The position numbers and the translations under genes are program-made. 64,000 nucleotides of DNA from Shinisaurus crocodilurus (lineage: Eukaryota; Chordata; Lepidosauria; Squamata; Shinisauridae), in the NCBI GenBank assembly GCA_021292165.1, contig CM037881.1, positions 5,434,935 to 5,498,934 of the forward strand. Direction: 5' to 3'. The stretch's first letter is position 1; every line of letters begins with the position of its first letter. Under the pieces are notes generated by a model. That model searched no databases and had not been told where the DNA came from. It saw nothing but the letters and a program-made list of their open reading frames with translations. Shown piece after piece: positions 63,880-64,000 of the stretch.

Positions 63880-64000
63880 CAGGGCTCTCCAACCTTGGGT
63901 GCCCAGAAGTTTTTGGCCTACAACTCCCAGCATGCCCCAGCCAGCGGCTGTGGCATGCTGGGAGTTGTAGGCCAAAAACATCTGGGCACCCAAGATTGGA
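63880..64000. mobile_element. Palindromic hAT MITE, cut by the window end
   Basis: CAGGGCTCTCCAACCTTGGG...CACCCAAGATTGGA. The right terminus and any TSD are outside the window. Confidence 0.88.

Overview
This window is vertebrate nuclear DNA, almost certainly from a squamate reptile (lizard). Its genes are split by GT-AG introns. It carries Sauria-type tRNA SINEs, SINEs made of a 5S rRNA head on a CR1-type tail, CR1 and L2-like LINE remnants, lizard-type L1 fragments, and many short hAT-type elements. I could not run a database search, so product names rest on protein families read by eye and species is not resolved.

Three protein-coding genes are present. (1) 1.36-21.15 kb, + strand: the last 16 coding exons (629 residues plus stop, phases joining without a break) of an alpha-2-macroglobulin family protease inhibitor, including the thioester and the receptor-binding domain; the bait region lies left of the window. 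(2) 29-44 kb, + strand: M6PR, the cation-dependent mannose-6-phosphate receptor, with a complete 273-residue coding sequence in six exons behind a probable CpG-island promoter and non-coding first exon at 28.7-29.5 kb. (3) 47.7-63.05 kb, - strand: PHC1 (polyhomeotic homolog 1), 11 exons encoding the last 913 residues including the poly-Gln region, HD1, FCS zinc finger and SAM domain; its 5' exons lie right of the window. M6PR and PHC1 converge tail to tail. The order A2M-like / M6PR / PHC1 matches human 12p13 read in reverse, except that no KLRG1-like gene is seen between A2M-like and M6PR.

The rest is intron and intergenic sequence packed with repeats. The dominant element is a roughly 135-bp, almost perfectly palindromic MITE (ends CAGTG...CACTG) with about 20 copies. 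Eight copies have exact 8-bp target-site duplications, which places the family in the hAT superfamily; the TA-centred duplications suggest the Buster group. A second 147-bp hAT-like MITE family has three copies. There are also a 348-bp Charlie-like element, two Tigger-like elements, a 5'-inverted L1 insertion, a diverged LTR-like direct repeat pair, and a roughly 830-bp minisatellite just inside M6PR intron 1 that appears to have grown out of the 3' tail of a 5S-SINE.

The three genes are not a pathway. They act in plasma or egg protease trapping, lysosomal enzyme sorting and Polycomb silencing respectively. The unusual content is the palindromic MITE family, the SINE-tail minisatellite next to a housekeeping promoter, and a GC-AG intron in PHC1.
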